A stretch of DNA of 15,699 nt from Nocardia sp. (GCA_013361595.1 JABFXT010000539.1:1-15699); one strand, 5' to 3'. Shown: positions 8,045 to 15,112, counted from the first letter of the stretch. The notes: generated by a model not told the origin, from the sequence alone. Translations and numbers: made by a program.

Positions 8045-8851
8045 ATGTCGAGCGCAGCAGGCTCGGGGCCGGATCAGCAGTCGCGATCGGCCGGGCCCCG
8101 GGAACCCGATCCGGTCGCGGCCCGGCCCGGCGGCGGCGAACCGTCGCTACCGAAATCGATCGAGCTGATGTGGGGGCTCGCGCCGGCCGGCACCCGCGGG
8201 CCCCGCCGTGGCCTGAGCCTGGACCAGATCGTGGATACCGCGATCGAACTGGCCGACGAAAGCGGATTCGCCGCGCTCTCGATGAACAAGGTCGCCGAGC
8301 GGCTCGGGTTCACCGCCATGTCCCTCTACCGCTATGTCGACAGCAAGGCGACCCTCCTGGAGATCGCGTTCGACCGAGTGGTCGGCACGCCGCCGTCCAT
8401 CGCCGCCGGTACCCCGTGGCGCGATGCGCTGCAGCAGTGGGCCCGGGAGGAGTACCGGTTGATCAGCCGGCACCCGGGCTGGCTCGGCGCGCCGATGAGC
8501 GCCCCGCCGCTGGGCCCCAACAATATGGCCTGGCTGGAGGCGGGCCTGGCCGCGCTGGGGCAGACCCGCGTGCCCGAGCCGAGGAAACTGCAATTGGTGA
8601 TGAACCTGTCGCTCTACGTGATCGGCCGGGCCCGGTTGGCGGCGGAGATCCGGCCGGGCGACGAGGAATCCGACGGCGACTGGGCGATCATCGATCGGGT
8701 ACTCGATCCGGACCGCTTTCCCGCGCTCACCGCGGCCGTGCGTGCCCAGGCCTTCGAACAGGATCAGGAATCGTGGGGAGATCTGTTCTTCGACAACGGC
8801 CTGACACTCCTGCTCGACGGCTACGAGCGTTTGATCGCGTCCTACGAGTGA
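8045..8851 (+). CDS. TetR-family regulator, probable repressor of the divergent ABC exporter
   Basis: The 268-residue protein has an N-terminal tail rich in Gly, Pro, Ser and Arg (about 1-35). A TetR-type DNA-binding domain follows (about 56-103), with LSLDQIVDTAIELADESGF and the recognition region FTAMSLYRYVDSKATLL. The C-terminal part is of the TetR_C type found in many actinobacterial drug-efflux regulators, with the conserved WLGAPMS and LGPNNMAWLEAGLAAL segments. The ATG at 8045 is preceded by GGAGAGG (8029-8035) at 9 nt, which decides the start. It faces the DrrAB-like exporter across 190 bp, a layout typical of local repression. The ligand is unknown and may be the exported compound. 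Confidence 0.95.
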   Translation: MSSAAGSGPDQQSRSAGPREPDPVAARPGGGEPSLPKSIELMWGLAPAGTRGPRRGLSLDQIVDTAIELADESGFAALSMNKVAERLGFTAMSLYRYVDSKATLLEIAFDRVVGTPPSIAAGTPWRDALQQWAREEYRLISRHPGWLGAPMSAPPLGPNNMAWLEAGLAALGQTRVPEPRKLQLVMNLSLYVIGRARLAAEIRPGDEESDGDWAIIDRVLDPDRFPALTAAVRAQAFEQDQESWGDLFFDNGLTLLLDGYERLIASYE

Positions 8852-8965
8852 ATCTCCGGGCCACTGTCGCCCGTCTCCGCCGGACGCCATCGGTGCGGGG
8901 CGCGCTGTTCCACACCCATTCTGTTCCCGGTGCTGGGAGGCAGCCGGAGGAGTCCGCGTCCCGAA

Positions 8966-8994
8966 CTGAGAAGGTGAGCGAAAGTAACTAAAAT
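8966..8994 (+). promoter_or_regulatory. Putative promoter of the acyltransferase-E1 fusion gene
   Basis: CTGAGA (8966-8971; 4 of 6 to TTGACA) is followed after 17 nt by TAAAAT (8989-8994; 5 of 6 to TATAAT). It lies in a locally AT-rich stretch and would give a leader of about 25 nt before the ATG at 9027. This suggests that the fusion gene is transcribed separately from the TetR gene upstream. Confidence 0.5.
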
Positions 8995-9026
8995 TCAACA
9001 TAACTGAGAGTGCAGGTAGCTCGACC

Positions 9027-10934
9027 ATGGTTTCGCGCTCCGCCCCCCACGATTCCAGGCGACCGCTCGGTCGTACCGGATCTTCCGCGCAGATCCGACC
9101 GATATCGAACACCTCCGACGCCGACTCGTGGCATGTGTCCGCCTTCCTGCTACGGCGCGAACCCGTCGAACACGCCGAGGCATTGGCGAAGATCAGGCAA
9201 CTGCGCGCGAGAATCCTGTTCGACAACGGTCGCCGCCCCGATTTCCGGGAGTCCGACGGGGGCTACGCCGACGACGAGGAACTCGATTACGACGCGTGGC
9301 ATTTCCTCGTCGGCACCGAATCCGGCGGGCCCGTCCTGGGATACGTGCGCTTGTGCACACCGGTCACCGGGCATCTGTTCCACGCGCGGACCTATCTGGG
9401 CGAGGACGAGTACGGGAATATGCTCGCCGACAAAGGTTTCGACCCGGCCGAGACCTTCGAGCACAGCAGGCTCGTCGTCGAGCACCGCAGTCGCAAGCTG
9501 GGTCTGGGAATCTTCCTCAACGCGCTGGCCATCGGTGCGGCCCGGCATCTGGGTGCGGGTGCCATAGTCGGCACCTCCGGCACAAAGGACGGGCAGGACC
9601 GCTTCCACGAGCGGTTCGGGTTCCGCAGAATCGAGGGCACCCGTCGCTACGTCGACAACTACACCGAGGACGTCGTGGTCATGGCCCAGCGAACCGCCGA
9701 CGGCGCCGACGAATACGAAGGACTGGTGAGCAGGCTGGCCGACCGGTTCCCGACATTCGTGTCCACGGATACACCGATGCTGGATCGGTCTCGTGTCGCG
9801 GCGCGGCCAGGACCGGTACTCGCGATTCCGGCCGACAATGCCGACCGTGACACCTGGCAGCCGGTGCTGTTCGTTCCGGCCGACCCGGACAGCCGAGCGG
9901 AATTGGCCGACCTCGTGAATTCGGGACAGGTGCATTCCGTCCACGACACGGTGCGGAGTCAGTTGGCCGGTCTGATCCGCAGCCGTGAACCGGGACGGAA
10001 TTTCACCGCTGAGCAGCTGAGTGCCGGGATCGTCGAACAACTCGGCGGTGTCGATATCTCGGACTACGGCACCTGGGCCTGGTATCCGTGGTCCGGGAAA
10101 CTGGTGCATATCCTGCCGCGCAGGGAATTCCGGCTGATGCGCACCGACCGCAACCGGGAGAAGATCACCCGTTCGGACCAGCGGCGGCTGCTCGATCGGC
10201 GAATCGGCATCGTCGGGCTCTCGGTGGGGACCAGCGCGGCACTCACACTCACCCTCGAAGGGGTGGGCGGCGCGTACCGGCTGGCCGATTTCGACGAATT
10301 CGAACTGTCCAACCTCAACCGGCTGCGGGCCGGAGTCGCCGCCGTCGGCGTGAACAAGGCGATCATCACGGCGCGGCAGATGTTCGAGATCGACCCGTAC
10401 CTGGATATCGAGATCTTCACCGCCGGCCTCACCGACGGGAATCTCGCCGAATTCTTCGACGGCGGTTCCGGTCCTGTCGACCTGCTGGTGGAGGAGTGCG
10501 ATACCGCCTATGTCAAATTGGCCGCCCGGGAGCAGGCGCGTGCGCGCCGGCTGCCGGTGGTGATGGATTGCAACGATCGAGGCATGCTCGATATCGAACG
10601 GTTCGACCTCGAGCCGGACCGGCCGCTTTTGCACGGCCGGCTCGGCGACCTCGGTTCCGCCGATATCCGCGACGCGACCGAGGCGCAGGAGATAGAGCTC
10701 ATCCTCACCATGGTCGACATCGCGAACGCCAGCTCCGCCATCACGGAATCGCTGGGTCGGATCGGCCACACCCTGAGCAGCTGGCCCCAGCTCGCCTCCG
10801 GTGTGACCCTCGGTGGGGCACTCGTCACCGACGCCGCCCGGCGGATCCTGCTGGATCAGCGCTGCGGATCCGGTCGCTACTACATAGACCTGGACGAGCA
10901 ACTGGCACCGACGCGCAACACCGCACCGATATAG
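9027..10934 (+). CDS. Fusion of N-acyltransferase-like (GNAT/LuxI-like) domain and ThiF/E1-like domain (Rv1355c-type)
   Basis: The protein has 635 residues and two unrelated parts. Residues about 37-222 look like a GNAT-fold acyltransferase. LRARILFDNG, DYDAWHFLVG, VLGYVRL and FEHSRLVVEHRSRKLGLG recall acyl-homoserine-lactone and N-acyl amino acid synthases, with an acyl-CoA loop RKLGLG (156-161) and RFGF near residue 196. Residues about 275-635 resemble M. tuberculosis Rv1355c (annotated MoeY): a WQPVLF lead-in, a Rossmann motif GIVGLSVG (394-401), the ThiF block DFDEFELSNLNR (421-432) and VNKAIITARQMFEIDPYLDIE. ThiF/E1 enzymes adenylate carboxylates. No paired CxxC zinc ligands are seen, so a standard sulfur-carrier E1 is unlikely. 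The Rv1355c-type C-terminal nitroreductase-like domain appears absent. The fusion may acylate and activate a small molecule; the substrate is unknown. Confidence 0.85.
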   Translation: MVSRSAPHDSRRPLGRTGSSAQIRPISNTSDADSWHVSAFLLRREPVEHAEALAKIRQLRARILFDNGRRPDFRESDGGYADDEELDYDAWHFLVGTESGGPVLGYVRLCTPVTGHLFHARTYLGEDEYGNMLADKGFDPAETFEHSRLVVEHRSRKLGLGIFLNALAIGAARHLGAGAIVGTSGTKDGQDRFHERFGFRRIEGTRRYVDNYTEDVVVMAQRTADGADEYEGLVSRLADRFPTFVSTDTPMLDRSRVAARPGPVLAIPADNADRDTWQPVLFVPADPDSRAELADLVNSGQVHSVHDTVRSQLAGLIRSREPGRNFTAEQLSAGIVEQLGGVDISDYGTWAWYPWSGKLVHILPRREFRLMRTDRNREKITRSDQRRLLDRRIGIVGLSVGTSAALTLTLEGVGGAYRLADFDEFELSNLNRLRAGVAAVGVNKAIITARQMFEIDPYLDIEIFTAGLTDGNLAEFFDGGSGPVDLLVEECDTAYVKLAAREQARARRLPVVMDCNDRGMLDIERFDLEPDRPLLHGRLGDLGSADIRDATEAQEIELILTMVDIANASSAITESLGRIGHTLSSWPQLASGVTLGGALVTDAARRILLDQRCGSGRYYIDLDEQLAPTRNTAPI

Positions 10935-10941
10935 AGCGGCG

Positions 10942-10974
10942 GGGCATCACCCGGGCCGGGCCCGGGTGATGCCC
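10942..10974. terminator. Perfect 15-bp hairpin between convergent genes
   Basis: GGGCATCACCCGGGC (10942-10956) and GCCCGGGTGATGCCC (10960-10974) are exact reverse complements around a 3-nt loop. It lies 7 nt after the stop of the fusion gene and 2 nt beyond the stop of bcp on the other strand, so it probably terminates transcription in both directions. Confidence 0.85.
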
Positions 10975-10976
10975 GC

Positions 10977-11450
10977 TCATACCGAGAGATCGCGGCGAAG
11001 TTTTGCGACGTGCCCGGTCGCGCGCACGTTGTACTGTGCCACCTCGATCTTGCCCTCGGCGTCGACGAGGAAGGTCGAACGGATGACGCCGGTCACCTTC
11101 TTGCCATACATCGTCTTCTCGCCGAACGCGCCCCACGCGGTGAGGACCGCGCGCTCGGGATCGGACAGCAGCGGGAAGTTGAGTTCCTCCGCGTCCCGGA
11201 ACTTGGCCAGCTTCGCCGGTTTGTCGGGGGAGATGCCGATCACCTCGAGACCGGCCGAATTCAGCTCGCCGAGGCTGTCCCGGAAATCGCAGGCCTGTTT
11301 CGTGCAGCCGGGCGTGCTCGCGGCGGGGTAGAAGTACACCACGACCTTGCGGCCGCGGTAATCGGCGAGCGATACCTCGTTGCCGTCGGCGTCGGGGAGG
11401 GTGAAATCGGGTGCCGGGTCGCCGGGGGAGAGTCGCTGGTTGTCGGTCAC
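10977..11450 (-). CDS. bcp: Thiol peroxidase, Bcp/PrxQ-type peroxiredoxin
   Basis: The 157-residue cytoplasmic peroxiredoxin reduces hydrogen peroxide and organic hydroperoxides with electrons from thioredoxin. The PxxxTxxC active site is present as PAASTPGC, with the peroxidatic Cys at residue 49 and a second Cys five residues later (Cys54) as in the two-Cys Bcp subgroup. SPGDPAPDFTLPD and the C-terminal GVIRSTFLVDAEGKI are family-typical. An open frame extends upstream to 12017, but homology starts at VTDNQRLSPGD, and TACGGT lies 6 nt before this GTG. It is convergent with the fusion gene and divergent from the DUF3618 gene. As I recall, M. tuberculosis bcp (Rv2521) sits beside Rv2520c in the same relative orientation. 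Confidence 0.96.
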   Translation of the reverse strand: MTDNQRLSPGDPAPDFTLPDADGNEVSLADYRGRKVVVYFYPAASTPGCTKQACDFRDSLGELNSAGLEVIGISPDKPAKLAKFRDAEELNFPLLSDPERAVLTAWGAFGEKTMYGKKVTGVIRSTFLVDAEGKIEVAQYNVRATGHVAKLRRDLSV

Positions 11451-11456
11451 CTGGCT

Positions 11457-11462
11457 ACCGTA
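11457..11462 (-). promoter_or_regulatory. Putative -10 box (TACGGT) of bcp
   Basis: TACGGT on the minus strand fits TANNNT and ends 6 nt before the GTG at 11450, as in a leaderless message. No clear Shine-Dalgarno is present upstream of this start, which agrees. No strong -35 is visible. Confidence 0.4.
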
Positions 11463-11600
11463 ATCGACCCGCGCCGCTCCCGGACGCGTACCGGTCCCGG
11501 TGATCCGGCCGGTGGCGAGGGCGCGCGGATATCTCCGGCGCGTGTCACATCCGGCGGATCGCGGGCAGGACGACCGGGTAGCCGGAGCGGTACGCGCGGA

Positions 11601-11606
11601 TACACT
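11601..11606 (+). promoter_or_regulatory. Possible -10 box (TACACT) for the DUF3618 gene
   Basis: TACACT is a good match to the actinobacterial -10 pattern and lies upstream of the small membrane-protein gene. It would give a leader of about 90 nt. No convincing -35 is seen at 17-18 nt, so this is tentative. Confidence 0.3.
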
Positions 11607-11690
11607 CGAGCCCGGACCCTGGCCCGATCCGCGGACCACCGCGGCCCAGGGGTGATCATCGGCCGCCGGTGGACGCGGCAGACCAGTTAC

Positions 11691-11696
11691 AGGAGG
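11691..11696 (+). promoter_or_regulatory. Ribosome binding site AGGAGG deciding the DUF3618 start
   Basis: AGGAGG is a full Shine-Dalgarno core. It is only 1 nt from the GTG at 11698 but 7 nt from the GTG at 11704, so the second GTG is the likely start. Confidence 0.75.
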
Positions 11697-11703
11697 CGTG
11701 AAG

Positions 11704-11925
11704 GTGGCAAAGGATACCGAGCGGATCGAGCAGGAGATCGAGGCCGCGCGGGAGCGGTTGGCCGGCACTCTGGACGAGATCGCCGTGCGGGCCGATCCGC
11801 AGCGGATCGCCGAGGGCACCAAACAGTTGGCGCTGGCCAAGGTCAACGAGCCGAAGGTGAAGTACACCCTGATCGGTGTGGGTGTCCTGGCGGTGGGTGC
11901 GCTGCTGTTCAAGATCCTGCGCTGA
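11704..11925 (+). CDS. DUF3618-family small membrane protein (Rv2520c-like)
   Basis: The 73-residue protein has a charged N-terminal helix, TERIEQEIEAARERLAGTLD, which is the DUF3618 signature, and one C-terminal membrane segment (TLIGVGVLAVGALLF) ending in KILR. It is probably membrane-anchored with the helical region in the cytoplasm; no biochemical role is known to me. The GTG at 11704 is chosen because of the AGGAGG 7 nt upstream. It is divergent from bcp, the same neighbourhood as Rv2521-Rv2520c in M. tuberculosis, and a strong hairpin follows. Confidence 0.93.
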   Translation: MAKDTERIEQEIEAARERLAGTLDEIAVRADPQRIAEGTKQLALAKVNEPKVKYTLIGVGVLAVGALLFKILR

Positions 11926-11948
11926 TCCGGGTAGCTGCCCGGAATACA

Positions 11949-11983
11949 GAACACCCGGTGACAGAAACTGTCACCGGGTGTTC
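11949..11983. terminator. Perfect 15-bp hairpin between DUF3618 gene and the convergent excalibur gene
   Basis: GAACACCCGGTGACA (11949-11963) and TGTCACCGGGTGTTC (11969-11983) are exact reverse complements with a GAAAC loop. It lies 23 nt after the DUF3618 stop and 18 nt beyond the stop of the opposite gene. It probably terminates both. Confidence 0.85.
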
Positions 11984-12001
11984 GTGCGCAGTAGCCGTGG
12001 A

Positions 12002-12310
12002 TCAGACGGTGGGGCAAGCGAACACGTCGCCGTCGGGATCCAGGTGGGGGCCGAAACCGGGCTCACCGCGGAAAATCGGCGCCCGGCCCGCGGCGCGTGC
12101 TTCGTCACAGTTCTTGAAGGCGCCACCGGCCGAACCGGTCTGCGTCAGCTGGGCCGATCCGGTCGCGCCCAGCACGGCATCGGCCGCGGAGGAACCGGTA
12201 CCTGCCAAGGAGGGCAGCGGAAGTCCGATCGGGCCGGCGCTCGCAGCAGGAGCGGCCAGAAGAGTCAGCCCCGCGGCGGCGGCGCTGACATAGAGCTGGC
12301 GTACGTTCAT
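12002..12310 (-). CDS. Small secreted protein with excalibur calcium-binding domain
   Basis: The 102-residue protein has a Sec signal peptide (hydrophobic SAAAAGLTLLAAPAASA, with a likely cleavage after ASA at residue 25) and a low-complexity Gly/Ser/Ala linker. It ends in an excalibur domain: NCDEARAAGRAPI, then GEPGFGPHLDPDGDVFACP, with two cysteines that could pair and a DPDGD calcium-loop-like motif. It is probably exported to the envelope or medium. The role is unknown; the domain is often attached to nucleases or surface proteins, but here it stands alone. The ATG at 12310 has AGAGG 5 nt upstream. The gene is divergent from the membrane acyltransferase gene. Confidence 0.92.
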   Translation of the reverse strand: MNVRQLYVSAAAAGLTLLAAPAASAGPIGLPLPSLAGTGSSAADAVLGATGSAQLTQTGSAGGAFKNCDEARAAGRAPIFRGEPGFGPHLDPDGDVFACPTV

Positions 12311-12370
12311 GAATTCCTCTATGTCTGCTGGGGAGTGGATCTACGTTCGACAAGAGAACGCGCGGCTTCC

Positions 12371-12399
12371 ACTGTTGTGAGGGCCGGGTCGATTGTCAA
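12371..12399 (-). promoter_or_regulatory. Putative promoter of the excalibur-protein gene
   Basis: On the minus strand a perfect TTGACA (complement of 12394-12399) is followed after 17 nt by AACAGT (complement of 12371-12376), a weak -10. The predicted leader is about 55 nt, ending in AGAGGAATTC before the ATG. Confidence 0.4.
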
Positions 12400-12547
12400 C
12401 TCGTATGGCCTGGATAAGACAGGAGAAAATGGGCACCGGGTTGGGTACTCCCCGGATGCTGTGACGCACCACGACGCAGTGGCGAAGTTCCCGCGCAGTA
12501 CGGGGAGGTTTCGCCGGAGACAACACATTGTGATAGGGATGCATGCT

Positions 12548-12613
12548 ATGTCCGAGGCTCGTACTCCGCTGCTGTTACTCGACCCGTCCCGGGCCGGCCG
12601 GAGTAAGCGATAG
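12548..12613 (+). CDS. Possible leader peptide upstream of the acyltransferase gene
   Basis: A 21-codon frame begins MSEARTPLLLLDP and ends 14 nt before the acyltransferase start. AGGGA (12535-12539) lies 8 nt before its ATG. It contains TTA and several other A/T-ending codons, unlike the neighbouring genes. It could be a translated leader with a run of four leucines, or chance. Confidence 0.2.
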   Translation: MSEARTPLLLLDPSRAGRSKR

Positions 12614-12627
12614 GTCGGGGAAAGCAG

Positions 12628-14751
12628 TTGTTGCGAATCAAGGACAGCGACGTCGCGGGTGACTCGTCCGTGCCGCCACCACCGGCGGCCGCGGCCCGCT
12701 CGGCCGATTACCGGCTGGATCTGGACGGCCTGCGCGGGATAGCGATCGCGCTCGTCGTCGCCTTCCACGTCTGGTACGGCAAGGTTTCCGGCGGTGTCGA
12801 CATCTTCCTGGTGCTGTCGGGATTCTTCTACACCGGCATGCTGTTGCGTCAGGCGGAACGGACCGGCGCGGTGGGATTGCGGCAGACGGCGGTGCGGACC
12901 GCGCGGCGGCTGCTTCCCGCGCTGATGGTGGTGCTGGCGCTGGTGGCGGTGGTCACCGTGCTGTACCGGCCGTATTCGACCTGGGCAAATATGTCCGGTC
13001 AGACGATCGCCACCGCCTTCTACTACCAGAACTGGTATCTCGCGCAGGCATCGGAAAGCTATCTGGCCGCGGACCCCTCGGTGAGCCCGCTGCAGCATAT
13101 GTGGTCGATGGCCGTACAGGGCCAGTTCTATCTCGCCGTCGCGGTGTTGCTGGCGGTGGTCACCTGGGTGTGCGCGCGCCTGCGCCGGACCGAGGCAGTC
13201 CGTCCGGCGATCGCGGTCCTCGCCCTGGTGCTCGGTACCGGTTCGTTCGTCTATGCCGCCGTGGGGATGACCACGTCGCAGGAATGGACCTACTACGACA
13301 GCGGCGCCCGCGCCTGGGAGCTGCTGACCGGTGCGCTGCTGGCCGCGGTGCTCCCGTGGGTTCGTGTCGTCGGGGGCCGGGTCGCGCGGGTCGTGCTGAC
13401 CGGGCTCGCGTCCGCCGGACTCCTGGCGGTCCTCGTCTGCGGTGTTCTCTTCGACGGCGCCCGCCAGTTCCCGGGACCGGCCGCGCTGTTCCCGGTGGGC
13501 GCGGCGGTGGCGCTGATCGTCGCCGGTATCCGGACCGAGAGCGGCTGGCGCTCGGTGGTGTCCCGGTTGCTCGCCTCCCGCCCGATGGTCGAACTGGGGT
13601 CGGTCGCCTATTCCCTGTACCTCTGGCACTGGCCGCTGCTCATCTACTACCTGGTGCAGACCGGGAAACCACATGCCGGTCTCGGCGGGGGACTGATGGT
13701 CATCGCCGTATCGCTGGCGCTGGCGGTGCTGACCAACAAGTTCGTCGAGGAGCCGTTGCGCCTGCGGTCCGGGCGCACGATCGTGGCACCGGCCTGGCAG
13801 CGCCGTATTCCGGCCGTCGCGGTGAGCGTGGTCGGGCTGCTGGTACTCGGATCGTGTATCTCGTGGCAGGTGGTGGTGGCGCGCACACCGTCGGAGCCGG
13901 TGGAAGCGCTGCCGGTGAACGAATACCCGGGTGCGGAGGCGCTGTTCGCCGGAGCGGCGGTCCCGGCGGCGAAGCTGCGGCCGTCCATCCTCGAGGCGTC
14001 GAACGATCTGCCCGCCCCGACCCGCGACGGGTGTATTTCCGACTGGTTCAACAAAGAGATTGTGACCTGCACCTACGGTGATCCGAACGGGTCGCGCACC
14101 ATCGCGATGGTCGGCAACTCCCACGCCGAGCACTGGATGCCCGCCATGGATGCCCTGGCCCAGGTGCACGACATCAAAGTCGTGGTCTATCTGAAGATGG
14201 GCTGTTCGCTGAACATCCGCGACGACGCGCAGTACCGGGGTCTGGATATCTCCGATTGCCGCGACTGGTCCCGGCAGGTGATCGATCTGCTCGCCTCGGA
14301 CCCGCCGGACTGGATCTTCACCACCGCTACCGCGCCCATCTGGCCCAGTGGGGGCGATATGGTGCCGGCCGAGTATCTCGATGTGTGGGCGGCCCTGTCC
14401 GAGCAGAATCTGAATGTGCTGGCCATCCGGGACACGCCCTGGTTGCGCAGCCCCACCGGTGTCCGCTACAGCGCGGTGGACTGTCTGGCCGCCGGTGGTG
14501 ACAGCGCGACCTGCGGGATGCAGCGGGCCACCGCGCTGGCGGCTGTCAATCCCGCGCTGGCGCATGCGGCGGCATTCCCGAATATGCGTCTGCTGGATCT
14601 CACCGATTCGGTGTGCGGGCCCGAGGTCTGCCGGGTGGTGGAGGGGAACGTCCTCGTCTACCACGACGAGCACCATCTCAGCGCCAGCTACGCGCGGACC
14701 CTGGCTCCCGAACTGGAACGGCAGATCGGAGCGGCCACCGGCTGGTGGTGA
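12628..14751 (+). CDS. Membrane acyltransferase (acyltransferase-3/OafA type) with C-terminal SGNH domain
   Basis: The 707-residue protein should O-acylate a cell-envelope sugar or lipid. The N-terminal acyltransferase-3 domain has about ten membrane segments. It carries the family motif R-x10-H in DGLRGIAIALVVAFH (Arg36, His47) and GGVDIFLVLSGFF (55-67), and later YSLYLWHWPLL and KFVEEPLRLR. A further membrane helix leads to an extracytoplasmic SGNH-like domain with GNSHAEHW (Ser498) and the DxxH motif in YHDEHHLS (Asp680, His683). The family transfers acyl groups to outer glycans; the donor and acceptor here are unknown. TTG 12628 is used with GGGGA 6 nt upstream; TTG 12631 and GTG 12670 are alternatives. 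M. tuberculosis has similar two-domain proteins. Confidence 0.94.
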   Translation: MLRIKDSDVAGDSSVPPPPAAAARSADYRLDLDGLRGIAIALVVAFHVWYGKVSGGVDIFLVLSGFFYTGMLLRQAERTGAVGLRQTAVRTARRLLPALMVVLALVAVVTVLYRPYSTWANMSGQTIATAFYYQNWYLAQASESYLAADPSVSPLQHMWSMAVQGQFYLAVAVLLAVVTWVCARLRRTEAVRPAIAVLALVLGTGSFVYAAVGMTTSQEWTYYDSGARAWELLTGALLAAVLPWVRVVGGRVARVVLTGLASAGLLAVLVCGVLFDGARQFPGPAALFPVGAAVALIVAGIRTESGWRSVVSRLLASRPMVELGSVAYSLYLWHWPLLIYYLVQTGKPHAGLGGGLMVIAVSLALAVLTNKFVEEPLRLRSGRTIVAPAWQRRIPAVAVSVVGLLVLGSCISWQVVVARTPSEPVEALPVNEYPGAEALFAGAAVPAAKLRPSILEASNDLPAPTRDGCISDWFNKEIVTCTYGDPNGSRTIAMVGNSHAEHWMPAMDALAQVHDIKVVVYLKMGCSLNIRDDAQYRGLDISDCRDWSRQVIDLLASDPPDWIFTTATAPIWPSGGDMVPAEYLDVWAALSEQNLNVLAIRDTPWLRSPTGVRYSAVDCLAAGGDSATCGMQRATALAAVNPALAHAAAFPNMRLLDLTDSVCGPEVCRVVEGNVLVYHDEHHLSASYARTLAPELERQIGAATGWW

Positions 14752-14763
14752 CCGTCACGGTCA
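14749..14763 (+). terminator. Short hairpin at the acyltransferase stop
   Basis: TGACCGT and ACGGTCA flank a single base; with a 3-nt loop the stem is 6 bp. It overlaps the stop codon. A second imperfect stem (14791-14813) overlaps the stop of the convergent gene. Either may reduce read-through, but both are weak compared with the 15-bp hairpins elsewhere. Confidence 0.35.
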
Positions 14764-14795
14764 GGTGGGCCGCTGTCGTTCGCGGAGGTGCCGGT

Positions 14796-15107
14796 TCACC
14801 ACGGGGTGACCGGCGGTTTCACCCAGAGCAGTTTTTCGTCGGTGTGCGCTCGCGCGGCCGCTGGATGACCGGGCCGCCGCGCCGCCCAGTGGGCCTTCTC
14901 GTCCAGCAGCTGTGCCACCGAATGCCAGGTCTCCTCGGTGCTGGGCGGGTTGGCGCCTGCCGCTCGCGCCAGCTTGCGCCGCGCGGCGGCGGGCATATCG
15001 AGAAGTTCGGAACCCGAGATATCCCGGTCCCACAGATATCCGGCCAGCTGCCGCGCTTTGGCGGCGCGACCGGCCTCCGCTGCCGGGGAATGCGCGTAAT
15101 CGGCCAT
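14796..15107 (-). CDS. Uncharacterised small protein
   Basis: The 103-residue protein is predicted to be soluble and mostly helical, rich in Ala and Arg, with no signal peptide or membrane segment. I do not recognise a family. Notable segments are KARQLAGYLWDRDISGSELL, ANPPSTEETWHSVAQLLDEK and the tryptophan-containing C-terminus EKLLWVKPPVTPW. The frame is open further upstream (to 15230), with a GTG at 15158, but that part has many A/T-ending codons (AAT, ACT, GTT, GTA, CTT, CTA), so ATG 15107 is preferred. A TACACT -10-like box ends 5 nt before it. It is convergent with the acyltransferase gene. G/C-ending codons support real coding. Confidence 0.7.
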   Translation of the reverse strand: MADYAHSPAAEAGRAAKARQLAGYLWDRDISGSELLDMPAAARRKLARAAGANPPSTEETWHSVAQLLDEKAHWAARRPGHPAAARAHTDEKLLWVKPPVTPW

Positions 15108-15112
15108 GAGCA

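Larger units (their letters stand above)
12311..12627. other. 317-bp divergent intergenic region
   Basis: No convincing protein gene was found here. The left part holds the Shine-Dalgarno and a TTGACA-containing promoter of the minus-strand excalibur gene. The right part must hold the promoter of the acyltransferase gene, for which I see no strong consensus, and a short possible leader frame (12548-12613). Base composition is less G/C-rich than the genes on either side. Confidence 0.7.

Noticed and set aside
8014..8991. A 325-codon plus-strand frame overlapping the TetR gene
   Set aside because: The TetR frame has an ideal ribosome binding site and a clear DNA-binding domain; this frame is Arg/Gly-rich shadow.
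9150..10901. A 583-codon minus-strand open frame opposite the fusion gene
   Set aside because: The plus strand encodes two recognisable domains over the same bases. The minus frame has no motif and no start signal.
12319..14676. A 785-codon open frame on the minus strand, antisense to the acyltransferase
   Set aside because: It is the mirror of a well-supported gene. Its translation is dominated by Gly, His, Gln, Arg and Asp with no fold or motif, as expected from antisense of G/C-ending codons.
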